A stretch of DNA of 64,000 bases. Source: Microbacterium sp. SLBN-146. Its GTDB lineage: Bacteria; Actinomycetota; Actinomycetes; Actinomycetales; Microbacteriaceae. This document shows, in pieces, positions 34,405 through 43,051 of the stretch (positions are counted from its first letter, which is position 1; every line of letters starts with the position of its first letter). The stretch covers positions 3,286,001-3,350,000 of the forward strand of contig NZ_VFMR01000001.1 in NCBI RefSeq assembly GCF_006715145.1, read 5' to 3'. The notes beneath the pieces were generated by a model. That model was not told where the DNA came from. It made no database searches and saw nothing but the letters and a program-made list of their open reading frames with translations. The translations under genes were made by a program, and so were the position numbers.

Positions 34405-36162
34405 TCAGGCGGTCGTGAGGCGGCGGACGACGTCGGACGCCTCGACGACCTCGCGCTCCCCCGTCCGGCGATCCCACAGCTCGACGCGGCCTTCGGCGGC
34501 ATCTCGTCCGACGATGACGATCTGGGGCACGCCGACCAGCTCGGCGTCGCCGAACTTGACGCCGGGTGACACTTTGGGGCGGTCGTCGTAGAGGACGTCG
34601 AGTCCGGCGGCATCCAGGTCGGCGCTCAGCGACTCCGCGAGGGCGAACGCCGCGGCATCCCGTCCCGTCGCGACGACGTGGACGTCGAACGGCGCGACCG
34701 ACGCGGGCCACACGAGACCCTTCTCGTCGTTGTTGAGCTCGGCGATGATCGCCAGGATGCGAGTGACGCCGATGCCGTACGAGCCCATCGTCACCGTGAC
34801 GAGCTTGCCGTTCTCGTCGAGCACCTTGAGCCCCAGCGCCTCGGCGTACTTGCGGCCGAGCTGGAACACGTGGCCGATCTCCATGCCGCGCGCGAGGGAC
34901 ACGGGGCCCGAGCCGTCGGGTGCCGGATCGCCCGCGCGAACGGAAGCGACCTCGACGTAGCCGTCGGCAGCGAAGTCGCGCCCCGCCACGAGCGAGTGCA
35001 CGTGCTTCTCGTCGATGTTCGCCCCCGTGATCCAGCTCGTGCCGTCGACGACGCGGGGGTCCAGGAGGTAGCGGATGCCGGTCGCGGATTCCTCTCCGAG
35101 GATGGCGCCCGTCGGCGACCACGGACCGATGTAGCCCTTGACGAGAAGAGGGTGACGCGCGAAGTCCTCGGGGGTCGCCGGCTCGACCGCCGCCGGCGCG
35201 AAGGCGACCTCGACCCGCTTGTCGTCGACCTCGCGGTCTCCCGGGATGCCGACGATGACGAGCTCGCGGGTGCCGTCGAGGTGCGTGAGGGCGAGCACGA
35301 CGTTCTTGAGAGTGTCCGCCGCGGTGTAGTCACCGTCGAGGACGGCATTGGCGTGGGCGACGAGGGTGTCGATCGTAGGCGTGTCGGGCGAGTCGAAGAC
35401 GACGGGCTCCGGCAGGCCGTCGAACGGGATCGGCTCGGGCGCGAGCGTCGTGAAGGCCTCGACGTTGGCCGCGTAGCCACCCTCCGAGCGTACGAACGTG
35501 TCTTCGCCGACGGCGGTCGGGTGCAGGAACTCCTCCGATCGCGAGCCGCCCATCGCTCCGGCATCCGCCTGCACGATGACGTACTCGAGACCGAGACGCG
35601 TGAAGATCCGCTCGTACGCGTCGCGCTGCGCCTGGTAGCTCGCATCCAGTCCCGCGTCGCTCGCATCGAACGAGTAGGCGTCCTTCATCGTGAACTCGCG
35701 ACCGCGCAGGAGGCCCGCGCGAGGACGTGCTTCATCGCGGTACTTGTCCTGGATCTGGTAGATCGTCAGCGGCAGGTCTTTGTACGACGAGTACAGATCC
35801 TTCACGAGGAGCGTGAAGACCTCTTCGTGCGTGGGAGCGAGGAGGTAGTCGGCGCCCTTGCGGTCCTGCAGGCGGAACAGGGCGTCGCCGTACTCCTCCC
35901 AGCGGCCCGTCACCTCGTAGGGCTCGCGGGGCAGGAGCGCCGGGAAGTGCACTTCGTAGGCACCGGCGTTCGCCATCTCCTCGCGGACGACCGCCTCGAT
36001 CTTGGCCTTCACCCGCAGCCCGAGCGGAAGCCAGGCGAACACACCCGGCGCCTGGCGGCGGATGTAGCCGGCGCGGACCAGCAATCGGTGCGACGTGACT
36101 TCGGCGTCGGAGGGATCCTCACGGAGCGTGCGGAGGAAGAAGTGCGAGAGACGGGTGACCAC
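34405..36162 (-). CDS. proS: proline-tRNA ligase, bacterial type with editing domain
   Basis: Charges tRNA-Pro. The 585 residues carry class II motifs 1 ([24 protein letters not shown]) and 2 ([26 protein letters not shown]), a long insertion between motifs 2 and 3 (roughly 210-385), the YbaK-like editing domain that hydrolyses mischarged Ala-tRNA, motif 3 (GSYGIGVTR), and a C-terminal anticodon-binding domain. The start is the GTG at 36162, not the rare TTG at 36171, since a TAGACT -10 box stands 8 nt upstream of the GTG. Confidence 0.94.
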   Translation of the reverse strand: MVTRLSHFFLRTLREDPSDAEVTSHRLLVRAGYIRRQAPGVFAWLPLGLRVKAKIEAVVREEMANAGAYEVHFPALLPREPYEVTGRWEEYGDALFRLQDRKGADYLLAPTHEEVFTLLVKDLYSSYKDLPLTIYQIQDKYRDEARPRAGLLRGREFTMKDAYSFDASDAGLDASYQAQRDAYERIFTRLGLEYVIVQADAGAMGGSRSEEFLHPTAVGEDTFVRSEGGYAANVEAFTTLAPEPIPFDGLPEPVVFDSPDTPTIDTLVAHANAVLDGDYTAADTLKNVVLALTHLDGTRELVIVGIPGDREVDDKRVEVAFAPAAVEPATPEDFARHPLLVKGYIGPWSPTGAILGEESATGIRYLLDPRVVDGTSWITGANIDEKHVHSLVAGRDFAADGYVEVASVRAGDPAPDGSGPVSLARGMEIGHVFQLGRKYAEALGLKVLDENGKLVTVTMGSYGIGVTRILAIIAELNNDEKGLVWPASVAPFDVHVVATGRDAAAFALAESLSADLDAAGLDVLYDDRPKVSPGVKFGDAELVGVPQIVIVGRDAAEGRVELWDRRTGEREVVEASDVVRRLTTA

Positions 36163-36170
36163 GAGGCACA

Positions 36171-36176
36171 AGTCTA
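36171..36176 (-). promoter_or_regulatory. -10 box of proS (leaderless start)
   Basis: TAGACT on the minus strand, 8 nt before the GTG at 36162. It would overlap the TTG start called by the longest open frame. Confidence 0.5.
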
Positions 36177-36220
36177 CGGATGCCGCGGTCGGCGCCGCGC
36201 CGCAGTCCCGAAGCGGTCCG

Positions 36221-36300
36221 CGATTCTGAGGAGATCCGCGATTCTGAGGTCGCTCGCGCGGGAGACGCCCTCAGAACCGCAGATCTCCTCAGGAACGCGG
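36221..36300 (+). repeat. family B palindromic repeat, copy B3
   Basis: The cleanest family B unit: CTGAGGAGATCCGCGATTCT and CTGAGG on the left, CCTCAGAACCGCAGATCTCC and TCAGG on the right. It lies between the proS promoter and the ACC deaminase stop, with no DUF559 gene nearby. Confidence 0.8.
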
Positions 36301-36301
36301 G

Positions 36302-37309
36302 TCAGCGGAAGAGGCCGCTGTAGGCGTTGAGGGCGAGCTGGCCGCCGAGGTGGGCGTAGAGGACGTTGCTCGTCGCGGGGATGTCCTTCGACGAGACGAG
36401 GTCGATGAGGCCGGCGAGCGACTTGCCTTCGTAGACGGGGTCGGTGATCATCGCCTCGAGCGACCCGCCGAGACGGATCGCGTCGAGCGTCGACTCCACC
36501 GGGATGCCGTAGAGGTCGCCCGCCCACCCCTCGAGGATCGTGATCTCGTCGTCACGCAGGTCACGGCCGAGACCGATGAGCTCGGCGGTGTTGCACGCGA
36601 TGCGCTCGACCTGCGCCCGCGTCTTCTCGATCGTGGCGGAGGCATCGATGCCGATGACCCGGCGCGGACGCTCCTGCCCCGCGAACCCGGCGATCATGCC
36701 GGCGTGCGTCGACCCGGTCACCGTGCAGACGATGATCGTGTCGAAGAACACTCCGAGCTCGCGCTCCTGCTGCTCGACCTCGTATGCCCAGTTGGCGAAG
36801 CCGAGGCCACCGAGCCGGTGATCGGATGCGCCGGCGGGAATCGCGTAGGGCTTGCCGCCGTCGGCGACGACCTCGTCGATCGCCTGCTGCCAGCTCGATC
36901 GGATGCCGATGTCGAACCCGGCGCTGTCGAGTGTGACCTTTGCACCCATGATCCGCGACAGCTGGATGTTCCCCACGCGGTCGCTGAGGGGATCCGGCCA
37001 CTCGACCCAGTTCTCCTGCACGAGGCGGGCTTTCAGTCCGAGCTTCGCCGCCACCGCCGCCACCTGGCGAGTGTGGTTCGACTGGTATCCGCCGATCGAC
37101 ACGAGCGTGTCCGCCCCCTGTGCGAGCGCCTCGGGGATGAGGTATTCGAGCTTGCGTGTCTTGTTGCCCCCGAAGGCGAGGCCGCTGTTGACGTCCTCGC
37201 GCTTGGCCCAGATCTGCGCACCGCCGAGGTGCTGCGTGAGCCGCGGGAGATGCTGGATGGGGCTCGGACCGAAGGTCAGGGGGTAGCGCTCGAAATCGGT
37301 GATGGCCAT
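36302..37309 (-). CDS. acdS: 1-aminocyclopropane-1-carboxylate (ACC) deaminase
   Basis: Opens the cyclopropane ring of ACC to 2-oxobutyrate and ammonia, using PLP. The 335 residues match the Pseudomonas enzyme closely: [30 protein letters not shown] (PLP lysine Lys50), [31 protein letters not shown]. The diagnostic residues are kept: Tyr293-Glu294 in DPVYEGKS and Leu321 in YAHLGG, equivalent to Tyr294, Glu295 and Leu322. D-cysteine desulfhydrases have Ser/Thr in the last two positions, so that alternative is unlikely. GAGGAC stands before the ATG. No AcdR regulator is adjacent. Confidence 0.9.
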   Translation of the reverse strand: MAITDFERYPLTFGPSPIQHLPRLTQHLGGAQIWAKREDVNSGLAFGGNKTRKLEYLIPEALAQGADTLVSIGGYQSNHTRQVAAVAAKLGLKARLVQENWVEWPDPLSDRVGNIQLSRIMGAKVTLDSAGFDIGIRSSWQQAIDEVVADGGKPYAIPAGASDHRLGGLGFANWAYEVEQQERELGVFFDTIIVCTVTGSTHAGMIAGFAGQERPRRVIGIDASATIEKTRAQVERIACNTAELIGLGRDLRDDEITILEGWAGDLYGIPVESTLDAIRLGGSLEAMITDPVYEGKSLAGLIDLVSSKDIPATSNVLYAHLGGQLALNAYSGLFR

Positions 37310-37365
37310 GGGGCGTCCTCGTCGGGTCGGTGGATGCGGCAGTACCGCCACGCTAGCGCAGCATT

Positions 37366-37377
37366 TTGCATATCGCA
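37366..37377 (-). promoter_or_regulatory. possible operator upstream of acdS
   Basis: On the minus strand an AT-rich inverted repeat of the form TGC-GATAT-GCA stands upstream of a TAGCGT hexamer. AcdR/Lrp-type or GntR-type regulators bind comparable short palindromes, but no regulator gene is next to acdS, so this is a weak call. Confidence 0.25.
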
Positions 37378-37422
37378 TCCACGACAGACCTTCCCCCAGC
37401 GGATCGGGACGTGCGATGGCAC

Positions 37423-37495
37423 GCCGAAACACGGCATCCCGCCGAGACATCGCGTCACACCACCCGGCGTCGACGAAATCCCCGGTCTCGGCGAA
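37423..37495 (+). repeat. family A palindromic repeat, copy A4
   Basis: Contains GCCGAAAC, GCCGAGAC, GCGTCGACGAAA and CCGGTCTCGGCGAA in family A order. It is not next to an AbiEi-like gene. Confidence 0.75.
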
Positions 37496-37598
37496 CAACG
37501 CGGCATCGGACGGGTGACCGCCGGGGCCGCCGGGGTCGGACGGGTCGCCGCGACGTCCGCTCAGTCCGCGACGTCGGCCGCATCAGGCACGCACGAAC

Positions 37599-37671
37599 GC
37601 CGAAACCGAGCATCCCGCCGAGACACGGCGGCACACCGCCCGGTCTCGGCGGAGTCCCCGGTCTCAGCGGG
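37599..37671 (+). repeat. family A palindromic repeat, copy A5
   Basis: Contains GCCGAAAC, GCCGAGACACGGCGGCACAC, CGGTCTCGGCGG and CGGTCTCAGCGG. It lies 45 bp from the ispG stop, in the same orientation as A4, with about 100 bp of unique DNA between them. Confidence 0.75.
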
Positions 37672-37715
37672 CGCGACGGCGACGGCGCGGTCGCGCCCGC
37701 GTACACCGTGCGGCG

Positions 37716-38867
37716 TCAGCTCGTGATGACCTGGGCGGTTCCGAGAGCGGCGTCGGGGCCCATCTCGTCGGCGATACGGCGGGCTTCTTCGATGAGCGTC
37801 TGGACGATGTCGGCCTCGGGCACGGTCTTGATGACCTGACCCTTGACGAAGATCTGCCCCTTGCCGTTTCCGGATGCCACACCCAGATCGGCTTCGCGCG
37901 CTTCACCGGGTCCGTTGACGACGCAGCCCATAACGGCCACGCGCAGCGGCACCGTGACGTCCTTGAGGCCCTCCGTGACGTTGTCCGCGAGCGAGTAGAC
38001 GTCGACCTGAGCACGGCCGCACGAAGGGCACGACACGATCTCGAGCTTGCGTTCCCGCAAGTTGAGCGACTGCAGGATCTGGTGTCCGACCTTCACTTCC
38101 TCGGCGGGCGGCGCCGAGAGCGACACCCGAATCGTGTCGCCGATCCCCTCGGAGAGCAGGATGCCGAAGGCGGTCGCGCTCTTGATGGTCCCCTGGAAGG
38201 CGGGGCCTGCCTCGGTCACGCCGAGGTGAAGCGGCCAATCGCCGCGTTCGGCGAGAAGCCGGTAGGCCTTGACCATGACGATCGGGTCGTTGTGCTTGAC
38301 CGAGATCTTGAAGTCGTGGAAGTCGTGCTCTTCGAAGAGGGATGCTTCCCACACGGCACTCTCCATGAGCGCCTCGGGCGTGGCCTTCCCGTACTTCTCG
38401 AGGAGGCGCGGATCGAGGGACCCTGCGTTGACGCCGATGCGAAGCGAAACCCCCGCGGCCTTCGCAGCGGCAGCGATCTGCCCGACCTGATCGTCGAACT
38501 TGCGGATGTTCCCCGGATTGACGCGGACGGCGGCGCAGCCCGCATCGATCGCCTGGAAGACGTACTTCGGCTGGAAGTGGATGTCGGCGATGACGGGGAT
38601 CTGGCTCTTCTTCGCGATGATGTGGAGCACGTCGGCGTCGTCTTGGGACGGCACGGCGACGCGGACGATCTCGCAGCCGGACGCCGTGAGCTCGGCGATC
38701 TGCTGCAGTGTCGCGTTGATGTTCGTGGTCGGCGTCGTCGTCATGGACTGGACGCTGATGGGAGCGTCGCCGCCGACGAGGACTTTACCGACTCGGATCT
38801 GACGGCTCTTGCGACGAGGCGCGAGGATCTCCGGCACGCGGGGCATCCCGATGTTGACAGCTGGCAC
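37716..38867 (-). CDS. ispG: 4-hydroxy-3-methylbut-2-enyl diphosphate synthase (GcpE)
   Basis: Penultimate step of the MEP isoprenoid pathway, reductive ring opening of MEcPP. The 383 residues keep the TIM-barrel start ([11 protein letters not shown]), RVNPGNI, and the 4Fe-4S ligands in SCPSCGRAQ and [14 protein letters not shown] 38867 encodes the first residue of [15 protein letters not shown] lies 6 nt before it. dxr, another gene of the pathway, is at 47.6 kb. Confidence 0.93.
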   Translation of the reverse strand: MPAVNIGMPRVPEILAPRRKSRQIRVGKVLVGGDAPISVQSMTTTPTTNINATLQQIAELTASGCEIVRVAVPSQDDADVLHIIAKKSQIPVIADIHFQPKYVFQAIDAGCAAVRVNPGNIRKFDDQVGQIAAAAKAAGVSLRIGVNAGSLDPRLLEKYGKATPEALMESAVWEASLFEEHDFHDFKISVKHNDPIVMVKAYRLLAERGDWPLHLGVTEAGPAFQGTIKSATAFGILLSEGIGDTIRVSLSAPPAEEVKVGHQILQSLNLRERKLEIVSCPSCGRAQVDVYSLADNVTEGLKDVTVPLRVAVMGCVVNGPGEAREADLGVASGNGKGQIFVKGQVIKTVPEADIVQTLIEEARRIADEMGPDAALGTAQVITS

Positions 38868-38873
38868 GTCACC

Positions 38874-38879
38874 AGCCTA
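38874..38879 (-). promoter_or_regulatory. -10 box of ispG (leaderless start)
   Basis: TAGGCT on the minus strand, 6 nt before the GTG at 38867. Confidence 0.5.
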
Positions 38880-38948
38880 CGGCTCAGCGAGGCGCGGGGC
38901 CTGGCGTCAAGCTGAACGGATGCCGTGACGGTCGATCACGGAGCCGGT

Positions 38949-40868
38949 TCATCGACGCTCCTCGCCGCCGTCAACCCCCGCCGGCGCAGACTCCTCGAGG
39001 GCGCGGATGAGCGTCTGGGCGTCGAAGGGTCCCGTGTGGCGCACGCCGTTGACGAAGAACGTGGGAACGGACGTGACGTCCATCGCTTCGGCGTCGAGCA
39101 TGTCGTCGCGTACGCGGTTGGTCACGATCGGCGAGCGCAGGTCCTCCTCGAACCTGTCGACGTCGAGTCCGAGGTCGCGGGCCCGACGGATGATGTCCGA
39201 CGGCAACTGATGCTCCTGATCGGTGAAGAGGCTGCGTGCGTACTCGGCGAACTTGCCCTGCATCCCCGCGGCCTCTGCTGCCTCGGCGCCCGCGAGCGCA
39301 TTGGGATGGACGCGTTCGAGCGGCGCGTGCCGCCAGACGTACAGCAGTCGATCGCCCAGCTCGCGGCGGACCTCCTCGATGGACCCGGATGCTTTGAGGC
39401 AGAAGGGGCACTGGTAGTCGCCGTACTCGACGATCGTGAGGGGCGCGTCGGCGTCGCCGAAGACGTGGTCGCGGAGGGGATCGATGGGACGTGCGAGCGT
39501 GCGGCCGCCGTCGTCATCAGGCCTCCGAGCATCCGAGATCCGGAAGAGGATCGCGCCGAAGGCGAAGGCGATGACGGATGCCGCGAGCACGCCCACCCGC
39601 GCTTCGTTCTGGGCCATTTCGTCTTCGATGGCCAGATCGACGATGAAGAGCGAGATCGTGAAACCGATGCCGCAGAGCGCGGCTCCGCCCGCGATGCGAT
39701 CCAGGGTGAGCCCCGGGCCGAACTCGCCGATTCTGAACACTCGCATGAGCCATGTCGACCCGAAGACGCCGAGGAACTTCCCCGCGACGAGGCCCACGAC
39801 GATCGCCCACGTGATGGGCGAGCGAAGGGCGGACGCGAGGATCTCGGGCGAGAGCTGAACGCCGGCGTTGGCGAGCGCGAAGAGGGGAAGGATGACATAG
39901 GCGACGTAGGGGGCGTAGGCGTTCTGCAGTCGCTCGTTGATCGAGATGGACTCCCGCAGGCTGTTGACCGCGAGGCGCGCATATTCGCTGTTGGGCGACT
40001 GCCGGAACGTGCGAGTGAGCTCGAGAGCCTGCTCGACGTCACGGCGGTTGGGTCGGTAGACCGGCACGAGCAGCGCGATCGCGACGCCCGCGAGCGTCGG
40101 GTGGACGCCCGAAGCGAGAAATGCGAGCCACACGATGATGGCGAGCGTGCCGTAGACGGGGCCACGGCCGCGCCGCAGATAGCGGGCGAAGTAGATGCCG
40201 GCAAGTCCAACGGCGGCGACGAGGAGCGGGAGCGGAGTGAAGTCGGCCGTGTAGAAGAGCGCGATGATGCTGAGCGCGCCGATGTCGTCGACGACGGCCA
40301 GCGCGAGCAGGAAGATGCGCAGACGCCCCGAGGCCCTCGGCCCGATGAGTGCGAGGGCTCCCACGAGGAACGCCGTGTCGGTCGAGATCACGACGCCCCA
40401 CGCGTGCTCGTAACCCGAGCCCTGCGCGATGAGCAGGAAGAGCGCCGCGGGGACGACGAGACCGGCGAGAGCCGCCGCGACCGGGATCAGGGCGCGGGAC
40501 CAACTCGTCAGCTCGCCGATCGCGAACTCGCGGCGGACCTCGAGTCCGACGGTGAAGAAGAAGATCGCCATGAGGGCGTCGTTCACGAGCGCGTGCAGAG
40601 TGAAGTCGAGCTGGATGTCGCCGAGGCCGATCGAGAGGTGCGTCTCCCAGAATTCGCTGTAGGAGCCGGACGACGCGTTGGCCCAGACGATCGCGATGAT
40701 CGTCGCGATGAGGAGGAGGATCGCACCGATCCGCGCCTCTCCCATCGCGCGGATGCGCGCGGCGATCGACGGGGGTCGTGCAGGCGCCTCCTCGCGGGTG
40801 GTCGTCGTCGCCGAGATGACGGGCAGCGGAGTGCGCCCCTCCCGCGATGAATCGGTCTGCTCGCTCAT
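38949..40868 (-). CDS. NhaA-type Na+/H+ antiporter fused to a DsbA-like thioredoxin domain
   Basis: A 639-residue fusion. Residues 1-40 are a polar N-terminal extension. The NhaA part spans about 45-440, with the pore aspartates visible in STDTAFLVGA and LALAVVDDIGALS. After a linker, the C-terminal 180 residues form a thioredoxin-fold domain with the CPFC redox motif (Cys487, Cys490), the cis-Pro region SVPTFFVNG, and DALTxxR-like strand-helix. The ATG at 40868 has GGGGAGA before it. Such fusions occur in other actinobacteria; whether the antiporter is redox-controlled is not known. Confidence 0.88.
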   Translation of the reverse strand: MSEQTDSSREGRTPLPVISATTTTREEAPARPPSIAARIRAMGEARIGAILLLIATIIAIVWANASSGSYSEFWETHLSIGLGDIQLDFTLHALVNDALMAIFFFTVGLEVRREFAIGELTSWSRALIPVAAALAGLVVPAALFLLIAQGSGYEHAWGVVISTDTAFLVGALALIGPRASGRLRIFLLALAVVDDIGALSIIALFYTADFTPLPLLVAAVGLAGIYFARYLRRGRGPVYGTLAIIVWLAFLASGVHPTLAGVAIALLVPVYRPNRRDVEQALELTRTFRQSPNSEYARLAVNSLRESISINERLQNAYAPYVAYVILPLFALANAGVQLSPEILASALRSPITWAIVVGLVAGKFLGVFGSTWLMRVFRIGEFGPGLTLDRIAGGAALCGIGFTISLFIVDLAIEDEMAQNEARVGVLAASVIAFAFGAILFRISDARRPDDDGGRTLARPIDPLRDHVFGDADAPLTIVEYGDYQCPFCLKASGSIEEVRRELGDRLLYVWRHAPLERVHPNALAGAEAAEAAGMQGKFAEYARSLFTDQEHQLPSDIIRRARDLGLDVDRFEEDLRSPIVTNRVRDDMLDAEAMDVTSVPTFFVNGVRHTGPFDAQTLIRALEESAPAGVDGGEERR

Positions 40869-40967
40869 CCGTCTCCCCGAGTCGTTCCACGCGATAGCTC
40901 GGCCAGTATCGTGCACGCGCGGCCCCCGCGGGGTGGTTTGGCCGGGATCCGTCATGTGCCGCTGTGG

Positions 40968-40973
40968 TAGTTT
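40968..40973 (+). promoter_or_regulatory. -10 box of the trp leader (leaderless start)
   Basis: TAGTTT, 6 nt before the leader-peptide ATG at 40980, so the attenuator RNA begins with the leader peptide itself. Confidence 0.5.
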
Positions 40974-40979
40974 CGGCGC

Positions 40980-41015
40980 ATGCCCGCGAACATCACCTGG
41001 TGGCCCGCCTCCTAG
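40980..41015 (+). CDS. trpL: trp operon leader peptide
   Basis: An 11-residue reading frame, MPANITWWPAS, with two adjacent tryptophan codons at 40998-41003 and a TAG stop. It sits just before an attenuator and 80 bp before the fused anthranilate synthase gene, the setting of classical tryptophan attenuation. The ATG follows a -10 box by 6 nt, so translation would start on a leaderless RNA. Confidence 0.85.
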   Translation: MPANITWWPAS

Positions 41016-41056
41016 GCGGTGTTCGCGTTGTTCGACAGACCGCCCCCGGGCGGTCT
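40986..41056 (+). terminator. tryptophan attenuator
   Basis: Three alternative stems: 1:2 pairs GCGAACA (40986) plus CCGCCT (41005) with AGGCGG (41014) and TGTTCGC (41020-41026); 2:3 pairs GGCGGT (41015-41020) with ACCGCC (41039-41044); 3:4 is the terminator, AGACCGCCC (41037-41045) with GGGCGGTCT (41048-41056), 9 bp with a 2-nt loop, followed by TCTTCTTCG. A ribosome stalled at the Trp codons would block strand 1 and favour the 2:3 antiterminator. Confidence 0.8.
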
Positions 41057-41095
41057 TCTTCGTTGGGCGACCGCCCCCACGACGAGAGACCGACG

Positions 41096-43030
41096 ATGAC
41101 CGGGTCCGATCCCTTCTCCCTGCAGGCACTCGCGATGAGCGGCGCGCCCTTCGCCCTCCTCGCTCGAACTCCCGACACCGTCGAGGTGCTCACCGGTGAG
41201 GTGCTCGACGTCGAGCTCCTCGCCGACATCCCCCTGCACGACACGGAGGGTGCTCCGCAGGAGGTTCTCGCACTGGTGCCGTTCCGGCAGGTGCGGGAGC
41301 GAGGGTTCGCGTGTCACGACGACGACGCGCCGCTTCGCTGCCTGCTCGTGCGGGAGCACCGACTCGTGTCGCGCGACGAGCTCATCGCCGCGCTCCCCGA
41401 CGTCGCCGTCCCCCTCGTCGACGCGCGCTTCGACATCGACGACGACTCGTACGCCGACATCGTCCGCCGCGTCATCGCCGACGAGATCGGCCGAGGCGAG
41501 GGCGCGAACTTCGTCATCCGACGCGACTTCACGGCAGAAGTGCCGACGGATGCCACGACCGCGGCTCTCACGTGGTTCCGCGCACTCCTGGAGCACGAGC
41601 GGGGCGCCTATTGGACGTTCGCGATCGTCACGCCGGGACACGTCGCGGTGGGCGCGAGCCCTGAAGCGCACGTCTCCGCACAGGACGGCGTCGTCACGAT
41701 GAATCCCATCTCGGGGACCTTCCGTCATCCCGAGGGCGGCGCTACCTCCGAAACCCTGAGCGAGTTCCTCCGCTCGACGAAGGAGACCGAAGAGCTCTTC
41801 ATGGTCGTCGACGAGGAGCTCAAGATGATGAGCGCCGTCTGTTCGGATGGCGGCCGCATCACGGGCCCGCGCCTCAAGGAGATGTCGCGCCTCACGCACA
41901 CGGAGTACGTGCTGCGGGGGCGCAGCCGCATGGATCCGCGCGACATCCTTCGCGAGACCATGTTCGCCCCGACGGTGACCGGGTCACCCATGCAGAACGC
42001 ATGCACCGTCATCACGCGCCACGAGCGAACCCCGCGCGGCTACTACTCGGGCGTCGCGGCGCTGTTCACACCCCGCGATGATGCCGACACTCAGGCAACC
42101 GGACGCGGCTCCACCCATGACCTCGATGCGCCGATCCTCATCCGCACGGCCTATCTCGTCGACGGGCGGCTGCGCGTACCGGTGGGGGCGACACTCGTCC
42201 GCCACTCCGATCCGTACGGCGAAGTCGCCGAGACGCACGGCAAGGCAGCCGGTGTGCTCGGGGCCATCGGCGCGATCCCCCGCGACCGCGTCGCCGAACG
42301 TGCCGCGGCATCCATCGACGAGGACGAGCCGGCCGCCGAGCCGCGACTCGCGGACGATCCAGCGATCTCCGAGCTCCTCGCGTCCCGCAACGCGCGGCTC
42401 GCAGCCTTCTGGCTGAACCCGCAGGAAGCCGTCGGATCAGGGCCGTTCGCAGGTCGCTCGGCGCTCGTCGTCGACGCCGAGGATCGCTTCACGACGATGC
42501 TCGCCCACCAATTGCGCCACCTCGGGCTCGACACGACAATCGTCGCGTGGAACGACGTCACCGATGCGCAGGTGGACGACGCCGAGCTCCTCGTCGCGGG
42601 CCCGGGCCCCGGCGACCCCCGCGATCCCGACTCGGCTCGGATGCAGCGGATGCGCTCGGTCGTCGCGCGCCGTCGCGAGTCGGGCCTTCCTCTCCTGGCC
42701 GTGTGCCTCAGCCACCAGATCCTCGCCGATTCGCTCAGCATCGACCTGGCGCCGCTCGCGGCTCCGCACCAGGGACTGCAGAAGAGCGTCGATGTGTTCG
42801 GCCAGACCGCGTCGATCGGCTTCTACAACACCTTCACGGCGCGTGTCGCACCGGGTACCGCGTCCGTGGCGGAGGCCGAGCTCGCCACGGATGCCGGGGG
42901 CGATGTCTACGCGATCCGCGGAGCCGGGTTCGCGTCGGTGCAGGGTCACCTCGAGTCGATCCTGTCGCGCGACGGACTGACGACCCTCGAGCGACTCGTC
43001 GCCCACGCGCTCACTCCCGTCGGCGCCTGA
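41096..43030 (+). CDS. fused anthranilate synthase (TrpE-TrpG), PhzE-like
   Basis: A 644-residue fusion of a chorismate-using synthase (about 1-430) and a class I glutamine amidotransferase (about 455-644). The synthase half has EIGRGEGANFVIRR, GAYWTF, MNPISGTFR, VDEELKMM, HTEYVLRGR and YYSGVAALF; the amidotransferase has Cys537 in CLSHQ and His618/Glu620 in QGHLES. The sequence is closest to PhzE-type enzymes, which can stop at 2-amino-2-deoxyisochorismate, but the tryptophan attenuator in front argues for anthranilate production for tryptophan. ATG 41096 has only a weak GAGAGA site. Single-gene unit: the next gene is on the other strand. Confidence 0.9.
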   Translation: MTGSDPFSLQALAMSGAPFALLARTPDTVEVLTGEVLDVELLADIPLHDTEGAPQEVLALVPFRQVRERGFACHDDDAPLRCLLVREHRLVSRDELIAALPDVAVPLVDARFDIDDDSYADIVRRVIADEIGRGEGANFVIRRDFTAEVPTDATTAALTWFRALLEHERGAYWTFAIVTPGHVAVGASPEAHVSAQDGVVTMNPISGTFRHPEGGATSETLSEFLRSTKETEELFMVVDEELKMMSAVCSDGGRITGPRLKEMSRLTHTEYVLRGRSRMDPRDILRETMFAPTVTGSPMQNACTVITRHERTPRGYYSGVAALFTPRDDADTQATGRGSTHDLDAPILIRTAYLVDGRLRVPVGATLVRHSDPYGEVAETHGKAAGVLGAIGAIPRDRVAERAAASIDEDEPAAEPRLADDPAISELLASRNARLAAFWLNPQEAVGSGPFAGRSALVVDAEDRFTTMLAHQLRHLGLDTTIVAWNDVTDAQVDDAELLVAGPGPGDPRDPDSARMQRMRSVVARRRESGLPLLAVCLSHQILADSLSIDLAPLAAPHQGLQKSVDVFGQTASIGFYNTFTARVAPGTASVAEAELATDAGGDVYAIRGAGFASVQGHLESILSRDGLTTLERLVAHALTPVGA

Positions 43031-43051
43031 CGCGAGCAGCGCCCATCTCGA

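Larger units (their letters stand above)
37310..37715. other. intergenic region with acdS promoter area and family A repeats
   Basis: No gene was found in these 406 bases between the start of acdS and the end of ispG (both minus). Bases 37355-37380 are the AT-richest part and probably hold the acdS promoter (TAGCGT on the minus strand at 37355-37350, TGCGATATGCA near 37377-37367). Family A units occupy 37423-37495 and 37599-37671. Confidence 0.6.

Noticed and set aside
36163..36171. TTG start for proS at 36171
   Set aside because: It would lie within the -10 box TAGACT. The GTG at 36162 follows that box by 8 nt.
36302..37309. D-cysteine desulfhydrase instead of ACC deaminase
   Set aside because: Glu294 and Leu321 are present as in true ACC deaminases, where desulfhydrases have Ser/Thr.
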